Shown here piece by piece: positions 1-7,326 of a stretch of 16,329 nucleotides of DNA (position 1 is the first letter of the stretch; the number at the start of each line of letters is the position of its first letter). The notes below the pieces were generated by a model. It worked only from the letters and a program-made list of their open reading frames with translations. It made no database searches and had not been told where the DNA came from. Source of the stretch: Chrysochromulina parva (Eukaryota > Haptophyta > Prymnesiales > Chrysochromulinaceae); NCBI GenBank assembly GCA_002887195.1, contig PJAB01001207.1:1-16329 (forward strand), read 5' to 3'. Both the position numbers and the translations under genes were made by a program.

Positions 1-381
1 TTGTGGCCCATCGTGAAACCTGGCGGATATTATATCATCGAGGATATGGCCACTGGAGCCAATCGACACTCTGGCCTGTACGACGGCAAGCTTGAGAAGA
101 GCGGCTCCGTGCCGATGGTGCACAATCCGAGCGCAGCAGCATACAGCATCTTGAGCAATAATCATGCAATATTCGTCGACACGGCAGTCGGCCACCCATC
201 GTTCAGGAAGTGGGCGGACAGCTTGCGAAGGCCCGCTAATCAGTACCAATTTGCGCCCATTGACACGACGAATGTCGTGGACCACAATTCCCATTTGCTC
301 GTGCTCAGAAAGCGTTTGCACCGGGGCGTGCACATCCCCTTGGAAGAAAGGGTCCCTACGGTAGTAGGGACCCTTGTGTAA
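1..381 (+). CDS. SAM-dependent methyltransferase-like protein, C-terminal part (5' end outside window)
   Basis: The frame is open from base 1 to TAA at 379-381 (126 codons) and probably starts upstream, since it begins on TTG in mid-domain. The first residues read LWPIVKPGGYYIIEDM. This matches the strand-loop of class I SAM methyltransferases related to the cephalosporin-hydroxylase/CmcI and macrocin-O-methyltransferase type, where a 'lWplLkPGGlyviEDl' segment follows the SAM-binding core. The SAM-binding GxG loop itself would lie upstream and is not visible. The rest (FVDTAVGHPSF, NSHLLVLRKR) fits the last strands of such a fold. The final codons lie inside a 12-bp perfect hairpin (348-375), so the last residues (VPTVVGTLV) may be a recent or non-conserved tail. 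The substrate cannot be inferred. The family call is moderately sure. Confidence 0.6.
   Translation: MWPIVKPGGYYIIEDMATGANRHSGLYDGKLEKSGSVPMVHNPSAAAYSILSNNHAIFVDTAVGHPSFRKWADSLRRPANQYQFAPIDTTNVVDHNSHLLVLRKRLHRGVHIPLEERVPTVVGTLV
348..375. repeat. Perfect 12-bp inverted repeat with 4-nt loop at the end of the methyltransferase-like gene
   Basis: AAGGGTCCCTAC (348-359) and its exact reverse complement (364-375) flank the loop GGTA (360-363). The hairpin ends 3 nt before the TAA stop at 379-381, so it would form in the mRNA across the last codons. It may act in 3' end formation or be the remnant of a small inverted-repeat insertion. Confidence 0.85.
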
Positions 382-1091
382 AGCCGTAAAGCCGAATGAG
401 TTTCGTACAGTAGTATGAAATATCCTATGTGCTGTAGAGCCTCATTCTCTGACGGAGATCGGACTTCTCGGCCCTAGCTTGAACCCAAGCGCCAAGGCGC
501 CTCAAGGGGGCGAGCGTGGTCTCGACTATTTTTCATGTGTATAAGGCCGCCCAACCCTACACCTGTTTGGGAATTGAATGGTTGACCCAAGGGGGACTGT
601 GGTCTACTATTTTCCATGTGTAGAGCGGCCGGACGAGGCCCGGGCGGCGCGATTATCCGATCCTGAGTGACCGTAACTTCTCTCTTCTGACCACTGACGT
701 CGACCGGATCTGGCCTTTCTGCATCCCTTTCTGGTCGCTGGGCGATCACAGTGCGACGGCTGTACCAAATCTCTCACCATTCTTTCAAATCGTCAATTCG
801 CAACATCCGAATATCACCGGACACCGCCTCTAGACGCGCGCGCGCTTCTGTATGCGTCTCCATGGTGTTGCGCGTCCGCGCAATTGCCTCAAGCCGACGG
901 TCTCTGCCCCGTCTGTGCTCGGAGCAAAGAGGCATGCATTCTCTATCAGCCCATCGCTGCGCCGCCTCGCCAGCCCCTGCACTGCCACCGAGAGTGAGCT
1001 TCTCGCCAGAATTGACTTCTGAAGCTCCCATTTGCCGTTGGGAGGGGATTTCGGGCGTCGGTCGACCACGGTGTCTCGCGCCTTCCATCAT
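382..1091. other. Intergenic region between methyltransferase-like gene and Kintoun (3' to 3')
   Basis: These 710 bases lie between two convergent genes. I see no convincing coding region. A diverged direct repeat lies at 503-632. A minus-strand ORF of 105 codons (1091-774) begins directly after the Kintoun stop (TGA then ATGATG). It has charged, helix-like composition at its end (residues TEARARLEAVSGDIRML), but no family is recognised and it is more likely 3' UTR. The plus-strand ORF that starts at 751 and runs to 1377 is mostly the antisense shadow of the Kintoun Pro/Ala tail. Confidence 0.5.
503..632 (+). repeat. Diverged direct repeat pair, about 45-50 bp, period about 85 bp
   Basis: Copy 1 (about 503-552) and copy 2 (about 588-632) share the order CAAGGGGG, then GTGGTCT, then CTATTTT(T/C)CATGTGTA, then G(C/G)GGCC-like sequence, with small indels. 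They sit 120-250 bp past the methyltransferase-like stop. Origin is unknown; an old tandem duplication or two copies of a short mobile element are possible. Confidence 0.6.
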
Positions 1092-3185
1092 TCAATCGAG
1101 CTCGTACAGCAGCTCGTTCGAGAGGGCCGGCAGCCCGGGCACAGCTGGCGCGGCAGGCGGCGGCGGCGGCGCGGGTGCGGGAGGCGCCGCCTTGGGCGCT
1201 GGTGACGGCGCCTTGGGCGCAGGTGGCGCCGCCTTGGGCGCGGGTGGCACCGCCTCGGGCGCGCTCGCCTCGAGGGAAGGAGGCGCAGCGTCAGCAGCTG
1301 GGGCGGGCGGTTGTGCTGTCACCGTCGTCGCAACCGTGGCCATCTCCTTGGCAGCCGCTGCGGGTGGCGACGCTTGACGTGCCTCAAGGGCCTCTGCAGG
1401 CTCAATCACATCCCATTCATTCACGTACTTTGGCGTGGGCTTGTGTGGAGGGGGATTTGCGGCAAGCTGGCGTGCGCGACGCTGCGCCTCCTTCTCCGCC
1501 TGCGCCGTTGCCTGGGCGATGCGCCTCTGCCGTTCCTCATCCTCCAGCTTCGCGCGCGTCTGGCGAGCTTCCCTCTCAGCTAGGCGGCGCTGTTCCTCCG
1601 CCTCGGCCGCCGCCTGCTTGGCCGCCTTCTCGGCCGCTCGCTCTGCCTCCACTTGCGCCTCGGCGTCTTTATCGGCGGGGGTGAGCTGGGTCCAATGCGA
1701 CATCGGCGCCACCTCGGCGCGCACAGGCACAGTGATCGAGAGCACCTTCTTGGCCTTGTCGAACTTAGCCGACCCCTGATCGTACATCACCGGGTACGGC
1801 AGCTGCACATGCAGCTTGTAGCCTACCCCCTCGTGGCTCAGCTCGAGCTGTCGCTCGGTGATGTCGAGATCGATCTCGGCCGCCGAGCTCAGCTCGGGCA
1901 GCTCCACCTTGATGCATAGCTCGCGAGGGCGGCCCGAACTTGAGAGCTTCGTGTCGTTCCACGTCTGCCCCAGGTCGCCCACACCACGGTGCACCACGCT
2001 GTACTTGGGCTCGCGCCACTGCTTCTGCGTGGGTGCGTTGGGCAGGCGCGCGAACTGGGAGGCCTTGGCGGCAGCCTGCTCTTTCGTCGCCTTGGCCGCC
2101 GCCTTGGCCGCCGCCGCCACCTCCTCGGGCGTCGCTGCGCTCGCCGGCGCCGCCTCCGCGCGCGCGGCCTCCGTGGAAGGCTTAGGCTTTGCCGGCGGCG
2201 GCTTGGCCGTGGAAGAGGCGGCGCCGCTGCCGCCTGTCGCCTTGGCACCGGTCGCCCTGGCGGCGGCTTCACTGCCGCCCGCGGGCGCCGCCGTCGTGCC
2301 CGTCGCCGTCTCCGTCACGTCACCAAACCCCTTCTGAGGCTTCCAAGACATGGTGGAGCATCCCTTTTGGCCCTCAGGCCCATGGTACTTCATCTTGAGG
2401 AGCTTGAACTCGGCGTCGAGGTCGAGCTGGTGCAGCCTGCCAACCATTTCGACGGCCGTCTTTGCCACCATCTCTCGCCAGCGATCGCCCATCCCGTTGG
2501 GCGCGTCGCACCGCTTGATGACTTCGCTGTGGAAGCAGATGTCCACCACGGTGCACTGGTGCCCCGCCTTGTCATTCTCCTCCTTGATCTTGGGTGAGAC
2601 GAGATGCGGCATCGACCAGCTCTGGCCACGCCGCCCGTCGGGTGCCGTCACCTCCTGCGCGCTCGGCTTCTCAATTTCCGCGTGGTGCACCACGTTGATG
2701 AAGACCTTGCCGAACTCGCGGTCAAAGTCGGAGCGGCCCGGCTGACGCTTCCACGTCTTGAGGACGAAGCCTTCGATCGGCGTGAGCAGCTGCGAACCCT
2801 CGGGGGCGCCGGGTTGACCCGGTACGTAGTTGCCGATCGGGTCGCTGCCTGGCTCACCGCCGCCAATCTCGTGGATGCCGAAGCTCGCTGCCGAGCGGCC
2901 GTTGAGGAAGCCATTCTTGGCGTCGCGCTCGGCGCGCTGCTCCTGCTCTACCTGTTGGAGGTAGGCCTCCTGCTCAGCCTTGTGCTTTGGGTCCGATACT
3001 TCCTCAGCGTACTCGTGGAACATCGCCTTGAACTCGGGCTTCTCCCAGCAGTCATGCAGCCGACGCACCTCTTCCTCGCTCATGTTCGCCTTCTGCTCCT
3101 TGAGTCGTTTCAGCGCTTTCTCCTCCTCATCCTCCGGGATCTCCTTTTCGATCTTTGCCCACTTGTCGTAGTCGGTCGAAGGCAT
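1092..3185 (-). CDS. DNAAF2: Kintoun/DNAAF2-type PIH1 + CS domain protein, cytoplasmic assembly factor for ciliary dynein arms
   Basis: One open frame of 697 codons runs from ATG at 3185 to TGA at 1092. Residues 35-85 (MSEEEVRRL, PEFKAMFHEYAEEVSDP) match the N-terminal helices specific to Kintoun. A PIH1 domain spans about 134-270 (VFINVVHHAEIEKPS, SWSMPHLVSPKI, LLKMKYHGPEG). A CS/p23-like domain spans about 394-488 (RPRELCIKVELPEL, YKLHVQLPYPV, GSAKFDKAKKVLSITVPV). A charged coiled coil (about 505-575) and a Pro/Ala/Lys tail (605-685) end in NELLYELD. Family members act with HSP90/HSP70 to pre-assemble axonemal dyneins, so this organism should build motile flagella. About 50 Gly-rich residues separate the N-terminal helices from the PIH1 domain, more than I recall in animal Kintoun. 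No intron is needed. The divergent partner starts 289 bp upstream. Confidence 0.88.
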   Translation of the reverse strand: MPSTDYDKWAKIEKEIPEDEEEKALKRLKEQKANMSEEEVRRLHDCWEKPEFKAMFHEYAEEVSDPKHKAEQEAYLQQVEQEQRAERDAKNGFLNGRSAASFGIHEIGGGEPGSDPIGNYVPGQPGAPEGSQLLTPIEGFVLKTWKRQPGRSDFDREFGKVFINVVHHAEIEKPSAQEVTAPDGRRGQSWSMPHLVSPKIKEENDKAGHQCTVVDICFHSEVIKRCDAPNGMGDRWREMVAKTAVEMVGRLHQLDLDAEFKLLKMKYHGPEGQKGCSTMSWKPQKGFGDVTETATGTTAAPAGGSEAAARATGAKATGGSGAASSTAKPPPAKPKPSTEAARAEAAPASAATPEEVAAAAKAAAKATKEQAAAKASQFARLPNAPTQKQWREPKYSVVHRGVGDLGQTWNDTKLSSSGRPRELCIKVELPELSSAAEIDLDITERQLELSHEGVGYKLHVQLPYPVMYDQGSAKFDKAKKVLSITVPVRAEVAPMSHWTQLTPADKDAEAQVEAERAAEKAAKQAAAEAEEQRRLAEREARQTRAKLEDEERQRRIAQATAQAEKEAQRRARQLAANPPPHKPTPKYVNEWDVIEPAEALEARQASPPAAAAKEMATVATTVTAQPPAPAADAAPPSLEASAPEAVPPAPKAAPPAPKAPSPAPKAAPPAPAPPPPPAAPAVPGLPALSNELLYELD

Positions 3186-3474
3186 GGTGGTGTGCGGTTC
3201 TCCACGTTTGGCTGCGGCTCAGTTGCCACGAGAGAGGGCCGTTGTCGCCGTTGTCGTCCCGAACTCGACCAGTGAAGTTCGTAGGAAGTTTGTATGGTTT
3301 CTCAAGCAAACTCCTGTCGAGGGAGGGGTCTACATATCCATGTACATGCAGTGTACCGGCCAAAAAAATCTCCGGTCAACGTGACGTTTCAGATCTCAGG
3401 TGAGCTCCCCGAGATGGCGACCACAATAGCCTCTCGAACGACGGCCTGTGGCGCGCCCACGTTGGCATCAAAGA
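3186..3474. promoter_or_regulatory. Short divergent promoter region between Kintoun and the amino-acid transporter
   Basis: These 289 bases separate two start codons on opposite strands, so they should contain both promoters and 5' UTRs. Visible elements are a 10-bp palindrome CATGTACATG (3339-3348), a GTGTAC motif just after it, and TGACGT (3381-3386), a CRE-like core. No clear TATA box is seen. Function is inferred from position. Confidence 0.5.
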
Positions 3475-5258
3475 ATGGCATCGGCGCGGCCGTCTTTGCG
3501 AGTTGCGCTGCTGTTCGTCGCAGCCTGCGCTACCGAGGCTTTCCAGCGTACATTCGGCGCGTCGGCGCTCGGCCGACGCCATGGTCCCCTCCTCCTTTCG
3601 TCGACTTTGCCGGTTCCACCCACTGGATTTGTTTGGTCGGAGGACGTGTCCAATTCAGCAGCAGTTGCTGGCATGGGACTGGAAGCTGAGGGCTCGACTA
3701 TCCTCGCGACCGTGGTCAACATCTTCAACAACGTTGCGGGCGCGGGCATCCTGACACTGTCTTATGGTATGCGTGGGGTCGGGATGGTGCCGGCGATCGC
3801 CACCTGTAGCGCCGTCGGCGCCATCAGCGGCTTCACCTTTTACACCATCGGCGCCGCGTGCGAATTCGCAAGTGCCAAATCGTTCAAGGAGCTTTGGTCG
3901 CGAACGCTCGGCGAGAAGACTGCGTGGGTGGTCGACTCTTGCATCTCGATCATGACCTTCTTGACCGCGATCATCTACTCGACGATCATGGCCGATCTCC
4001 TCGCCTCACTTGGCACCGTCGCCTTCCCTACCGCCGCCGCCGCCGTCGCCCCCGCCGTCTTTCGCACCGCGGCGCTGCTCGCCATCACGGTGTCGGTCAT
4101 CGCGCCACTTTGTCTGATCAAAGACGTGTCCAAGCTCGCGTTCACATCGACTGTCGGCACCGGAGCCGTGCTGTCGACGATGGCCGTCGTGCTCGTGCGG
4201 TGGCTCGACGGCTCGTACAGGCTCGGCAGCGGCTCGCCCTTTCTCGCAGCCCTGCCCGTCTCTCTCATCCCCTCGTTCGCGTCCGCCTCGCTATGGCATC
4301 TCGACTCGGCTGCGTTCATCCTGCTCTCGAACCTCGGCCTCTCGTTCCGCGCTCACTACAACGTGCCGAGGTTCTACAACGCCCTTCGCCGCAAATCGGC
4401 CTCGCGCTGGGCAACGGCCTGCACCCTGGCTTTCGGTCTGTTGACCGCCCTCTACACTGTCATGATGGCCGGCGGGTGCGACCTCGACGCCTTAACCCCG
4501 CCGCACCTACTCGCCTCGCACCTCGGAAGCCTGGCCTCGCCATGCGCGCCTTCGCCTTGCGCTTTGCCACGCTACCCTTCCATCCTTGCCACGCTACCCT
4601 TCCATCCTTGGCACGCTACCCCTCCATTCTGCCTTCACCTGCGTCCACGCTACCCTTCCATTCTGCCTTCACCTGCGTCCACGCTACCCTTCCATTCTGC
4701 CTTCACCTGCGTCCACGCTACCCTTCCATTCTGCCTTGTCCCAACCCCTCAACCTCGCCCTGCACTCGCAGCTATGCGCTCTTCGGCGACGCGTCAGCTC
4801 CCAATATGCTCCTCAACTTCGCTCCGAATGACCCTCTCGCTGTCGCCGCGCGCGCTGCGACCTTCGTCTCCATCGCCGTGGGCTACCCGCTGGCCTTCAA
4901 GGGCCTCTACGACGCTGTGCGCGGCTTGAGCGTCAGCATGGCGCCGTCGCTCCCGCGCCCCCTTGGCCAACTGGCCAGATCCCTCACGGCAGATCGCAGC
5001 CACACGCCACTGATCCTCGGGCTGCTCAGCCTTGCCACGGCGCTCGCGCTCACGCTGCCAGACATTGCCGTACCGGTAGGGATTTCGGGCGCGCTCCTGG
5101 GCGCGGCGATCATCTATATCTTCCCGGCGCTCATCTACGGCGCCGTCCGTCGGCCACGTCCTCGCAAGGTTTGGGCCACGCCTGTTGGCTTCCTGCTTCT
5201 GCCACTCGGCACCTTCTTGGGCATCGTGGGCACCTTCCTCACGCTCCGAGCAGCGTAA
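3475..5258 (+). CDS. AAAP-family amino-acid transporter, two exons, with a signal/plastid-transit-like leader
   Basis: Model: join(3475..4475, 4772..5258), 495 residues. The frame extends upstream only to a GTG at 3448, so the ATG at 3475 was chosen. Residues about 74-100 ([20 protein letters not shown]) are the first membrane helix and the signature start of the amino acid/auxin permease (SLC32/36/38) family. Several further hydrophobic helices follow. Exon 1 ends MMAGG after base 4475 in the middle of a Gly codon. Joining it to base 4772 gives [17 protein letters not shown], the conserved GY-xx-FG motif of the family, which fixes the GT-AG intron. The last helices and the TAA stop at 5256-5258 are in exon 2. 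Residues 1-40 look like a signal peptide with Phe23 after the predicted cleavage site (ATEA/FQRTF), followed by a basic, Ser-rich stretch. That suggests a plastid or endomembrane destination. The substrate is unknown. Confidence 0.82.
4476..4771 (+). other. Intron of the amino-acid transporter gene (GT-AG, 296 bp)
   Basis: It begins GTGCGACC at 4476 and ends CTCGCAG at 4771, splitting a Gly codon after its second base. Splicing restores the family motif across the junction. The interior is pyrimidine-rich on the sense strand and largely a minisatellite. The plus-strand frames happen to stay open through it, so an unspliced reading would produce a low-complexity Pro/Ser/Leu protein. Confidence 0.85.
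4569..4742 (+). repeat. Intronic minisatellite with 22-bp and 34-bp units
   Basis: The element ACGCTACCC begins at 4569, 4591, 4613, 4647, 4681 and 4715. The first two spacings are 22 bp and the next three are 34 bp. The long unit carries extra sequence (CTTCACCTGCGTC-like) that the short unit lacks, and the last copy is partial. The array is confined to the intron. Confidence 0.9.
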
Positions 5259-5723
5259 AGGGCGGGCAGGTGTCCTTGAAATCTTAGAGTGTGTTCCGGG
5301 AGTTGTAGATTATGCACACGCGGGCATCGATGCGCGCGCGGGCAGAAGCCGGAAATTGCGTACGAACGTGTGGAAAACGGTCCCGATTCGATTCGCGGGG
5401 CGCGGCGGCGAGCGCACGCCCCACGCCGCCCGCGGGGGCATTACGAGATACGTCTGTCGTCTCGGCCGGGGGGCCGCCACGGCCCACGCGGACCGGACCG
5501 CCCACAGATTTCCGATCGGCGTCGGCGACCGGCCGTCGCGCGTCGCGGGTCCGAGACCTCCGTGCGCCCGCGCGCGCGCCGCCGTAACGACGTCACGCTG
5601 ACCCGGCGGCCGCGCCGTGACCGCCCCCGCGCGGCGGCGCCCCGGGGGATCGCGCGCGCAGCCCGCAGGGGCGGGAGGCCGGAAGACGACGCCAGGGAGA
5701 GCGCGGGCGCGGGGGATAGATAT

Positions 5724-5730
5724 TATAAAA
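5724..5730 (+). promoter_or_regulatory. TATA-like box in the composition island
   Basis: TATAAAA stands at the edge where GC-rich sequence gives way to AT-richer sequence. No coding gene follows on this strand within the next 500 bases, so any transcript started here would be short or non-coding. The call rests on the motif alone. Confidence 0.25.
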
Positions 5731-5920
5731 GAGATATAATTCGATAGACCCTGGTTCCATAGACCATACGTTTACGTTTTACGTAGAAATCTCATATCAC
5801 GTGCGAGATCGGGATTATTCGCGAGATCGCGACGTTTTTAACGCGGCGCCGTTTAAACGCGAGTTTCGTTAGGACAATGGTGAGTGCACTCGTAATAAAG
5901 AAGTTGGTTAACACTCTAGA

Positions 5921-5975
5921 GTACACTGTAGCAGCCACTATGGAAAGACAGTGTACCCTGTAGCAATGTGCCACT
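5921..5975. repeat. 9-bp inverted repeat overlapping a 32-bp-period direct repeat
   Basis: GTACACTGT (5921-5929) and ACAGTGTAC (5948-5956) are exact reverse complements around an 18-nt spacer. In addition TACACTGTAGCA (5922-5933) recurs as TACCCTGTAGCA (5954-5965), each followed within 2-5 nt by CCACT. The combination could be a structured RNA or a protein-binding site. Confidence 0.6.
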
Positions 5976-6223
5976 GGTGCCCGCGCGTGGAAACTCGAGG
6001 CTGAGGCTCGAGCGGAGCGGGACGCCGGACGGCGGTGGCGGACGGTGTGGCCTCGTGCGTCCTCCTCTGACGCTCAGCAGCCACGTGACAGCGCGGCGCA
6101 GCCCGGGGCGCCGTGTGCGCCTCTGCGGCCGCTCCGAGCGCGGGATACTGCCTGCCTCACCGCCCGTGCCAGCATGCTAAAGGCCTACTACCTACGCTCA
6201 ACGCCTCAAGGAGCGCCTTAGCT

Positions 6224-6874
6224 TCACACGCCGCGGAGCATCGCCACCTGCGCCTTCACCTTCTGCTCGTACTCGGCCTTATTGTGCTTGTAAGCTTTGA
6301 ATGGCTCCTCCTGCGCGGGATCTTGGTTGTTCGGTTCGTCGAGCAGCGACTGGATGCCCACCAACAGGTGCTTGATGGTGAGCGAGGGCTTCCAACCCTG
6401 CGTTGAGGAGAGGTGGCGATGCAGGGGTGGTGAGCCGATGAGCGCGCGACGGGAGCGTCGAGAGGGTGCATGCGCACCTTATCAGGATCTAGCAGCGAGA
6501 GGCAGATCTTGCCCGACGGGTATACGTTCGGGTGGAAGAGCGGTTTGCCGGTTGACCCCACGAGCTTGAACTTGCAGATGGGCGGCTTGTTTGGGTAGTC
6601 CTCGCTGAACGTCATAGTCATCGGGATGCGCGCATTCTCCCAGATGGTGCCGTCCTTGCCAGGAATGACAACATCCCAGTTGAGGATGTCCTGCGTGCCG
6701 TCGGGCAGCGTCGCTGGCTTGGCCACAAAGCCCTGCGCGGCGGACGGCTGAATGTGAGCTGTGACGCGTCAGAGCGTGGAGAGGGATGCGCGACGTGGAC
6801 CTAGCACGCACGTGGGGATGATCCTTGCGCCATGACTTGCGCTCCTCTTGCAGGCGGCCGCGAGCGATGCCCAT
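6224..6874 (-). CDS. UBE2I: SUMO-conjugating enzyme E2 (UBC9/UBE2I), three exons
   Basis: Model on the minus strand: 6874..6812, 6732..6478, 6397..6224, giving 163 residues (human 158). The ATG at 6874 is the first in-frame ATG and gives [20 protein letters not shown], the UBC9 N-terminus. Exon 2 starts [12 protein letters not shown] and holds the E2 core [16 protein letters not shown]; the catalytic Cys is residue 98 (human Cys93). Exon 3 is [16 protein letters not shown], then [10 protein letters not shown], ending at TGA 6226-6224. Asn of the HPN motif, the following Tyr and the Asp of QDPAQ, which position the target lysine in UBC9, are all present. The enzyme takes SUMO from the E1 and transfers it to lysines of mainly nuclear targets. 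Odd point: a six-residue net insertion between CKF and PLFHP (about residues 77-84). Both introns are phase 0. Confidence 0.93.
6398..6477 (-). other. UBC9 intron 2 (GT-AG, 80 bp)
   Basis: On the minus strand it begins GTGCGCAT at 6477 and ends CAACGCAG at 6398. It is phase 0 and joins LLDPDK to GWKPSLTIK, which aligns with LEEDKDWRPAITIK of human UBC9. Confidence 0.9.
6733..6811 (-). other. UBC9 intron 1 (GT-AG, 79 bp)
   Basis: On the minus strand it begins GTGCGTGC at 6811 and ends CGCGCAG at 6733. It is phase 0 and joins DHPH to GFVAKP, which aligns with DHPFGFVAVP of human UBC9. Confidence 0.9.
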
Positions 6875-7326
6875 GTAAGCACTACTAAGGGCGGCCTTCT
6901 CGGCAGGAGTTCCTTCCGCGAGAGGGAGAGGTGGTTTCGCTTGGGACGCTCGGGACACCTTACTTTGTGACCCCCAAACTGATGCACTCAACTTCAAACT
7001 GAGGGATGACGAGGTGACTGTCGTGGGTACATGTCAAGCATACACTCCGGCGCCCAACAACCTCAAGTCCTCAACAGACGCGTACATGTACACCTTAAAC
7101 TGTACAACTGTTGGATAATCATTTCTTCAAATGACAAAATGTTGAATATGTTGTGGATGTCCGGCGCTGAACGAAAACGAGCGCACGATCTCAAGAGTAG
7201 CTCAAACCGTTACAAACTCCCGACGGATTCGAAGACTACTCGAGGCACTCGTCTCGCGTCCGGAGCTCTGTTCTCGCCTTCGTCCACCATCGGAGAAGCT
7301 CAAAAAAGCTTCTCCCATCTCACATC
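6875..7326. promoter_or_regulatory. Divergent promoter region between UBC9 and the seven-repeat protein
   Basis: These 452 bases separate two outward-facing genes. They are AT-richer than the flanking coding DNA. They contain GTACATGT (7027-7034), the perfect palindrome GTACATGTAC (7082-7091) and a 9-bp hairpin (7292-7315) just before the rightward start codon. In the UBC9 frame the sequence upstream of 6874 stays open for about 41 codons but has no ATG. Confidence 0.5.
7292..7315 (+). promoter_or_regulatory. Hairpin just upstream of the seven-repeat protein start
   Basis: GGAGAAGCT (7292-7300) pairs exactly with AGCTTCTCC (7307-7315) across the loop CAAAAA. It ends 11 nt before the proposed ATG at 7327, so it would sit in the 5' UTR or core promoter. 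Confidence 0.5.

Larger units (their letters stand above)
5259..6223. other. Convergent intergenic region with a strongly GC-rich to AT-rich composition switch
   Basis: No supported gene is seen. From about 5390 to 5715 the sequence is extremely GC- and CpG-rich. From about 5711 to 5960 it turns AT-richer, with a TATAAAA box (5724-5730) and several short repeats: ATAGACC at 5744 and 5759; ACGT at 5768, 5774 and 5781; GCGAGATCG at 5803 and 5821. ATG followed by GTGAGT stands at 5877-5885. Open frames here (for example 5289-5747 and 5968-6180) are Arg/Pro/Gly-rich and look like composition artefacts. A non-coding transcript or a mobile element remnant is possible. Confidence 0.5.

Noticed and set aside
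751..1377. 208-codon plus-strand ORF rich in Gly/Ala
   Set aside because: Its second half is the antisense of the Pro/Ala-rich Kintoun tail, and the composition explains the open frame.
1858..3275. Several plus-strand ORFs across Kintoun (for example 1989-2597 and 2604-3275)
   Set aside because: They overlap the well-supported PIH1 and CS domains on the other strand and carry no recognisable domain.
4569..4742. CRISPR-like array in the transporter intron
   Set aside because: Units are adjacent tandem copies with no unique spacers, and the context is a eukaryotic intron.
3858..4771. First part of the plus-strand ORF 3858-5258 as an independent gene
   Set aside because: It is out of frame with the transporter helices and Arg/His-rich; only the part after 4771 is coding, as exon 2 of the transporter.
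4476..4929. Reading the transporter straight through the intron (ORF to 4929)
   Set aside because: The result is low-complexity repeat translation, and the conserved GY-xx-FG motif and final helices are lost.
5289..5747. 152-codon Arg-rich ORF in the GC island
   Set aside because: Arg/Pro/Gly bias is expected from the base composition; no motif or leader is seen.
6875..6997. N-terminal extension of UBC9
   Set aside because: The frame is open upstream but contains no ATG, and UBC9 proteins normally begin at the equivalent of 6874.
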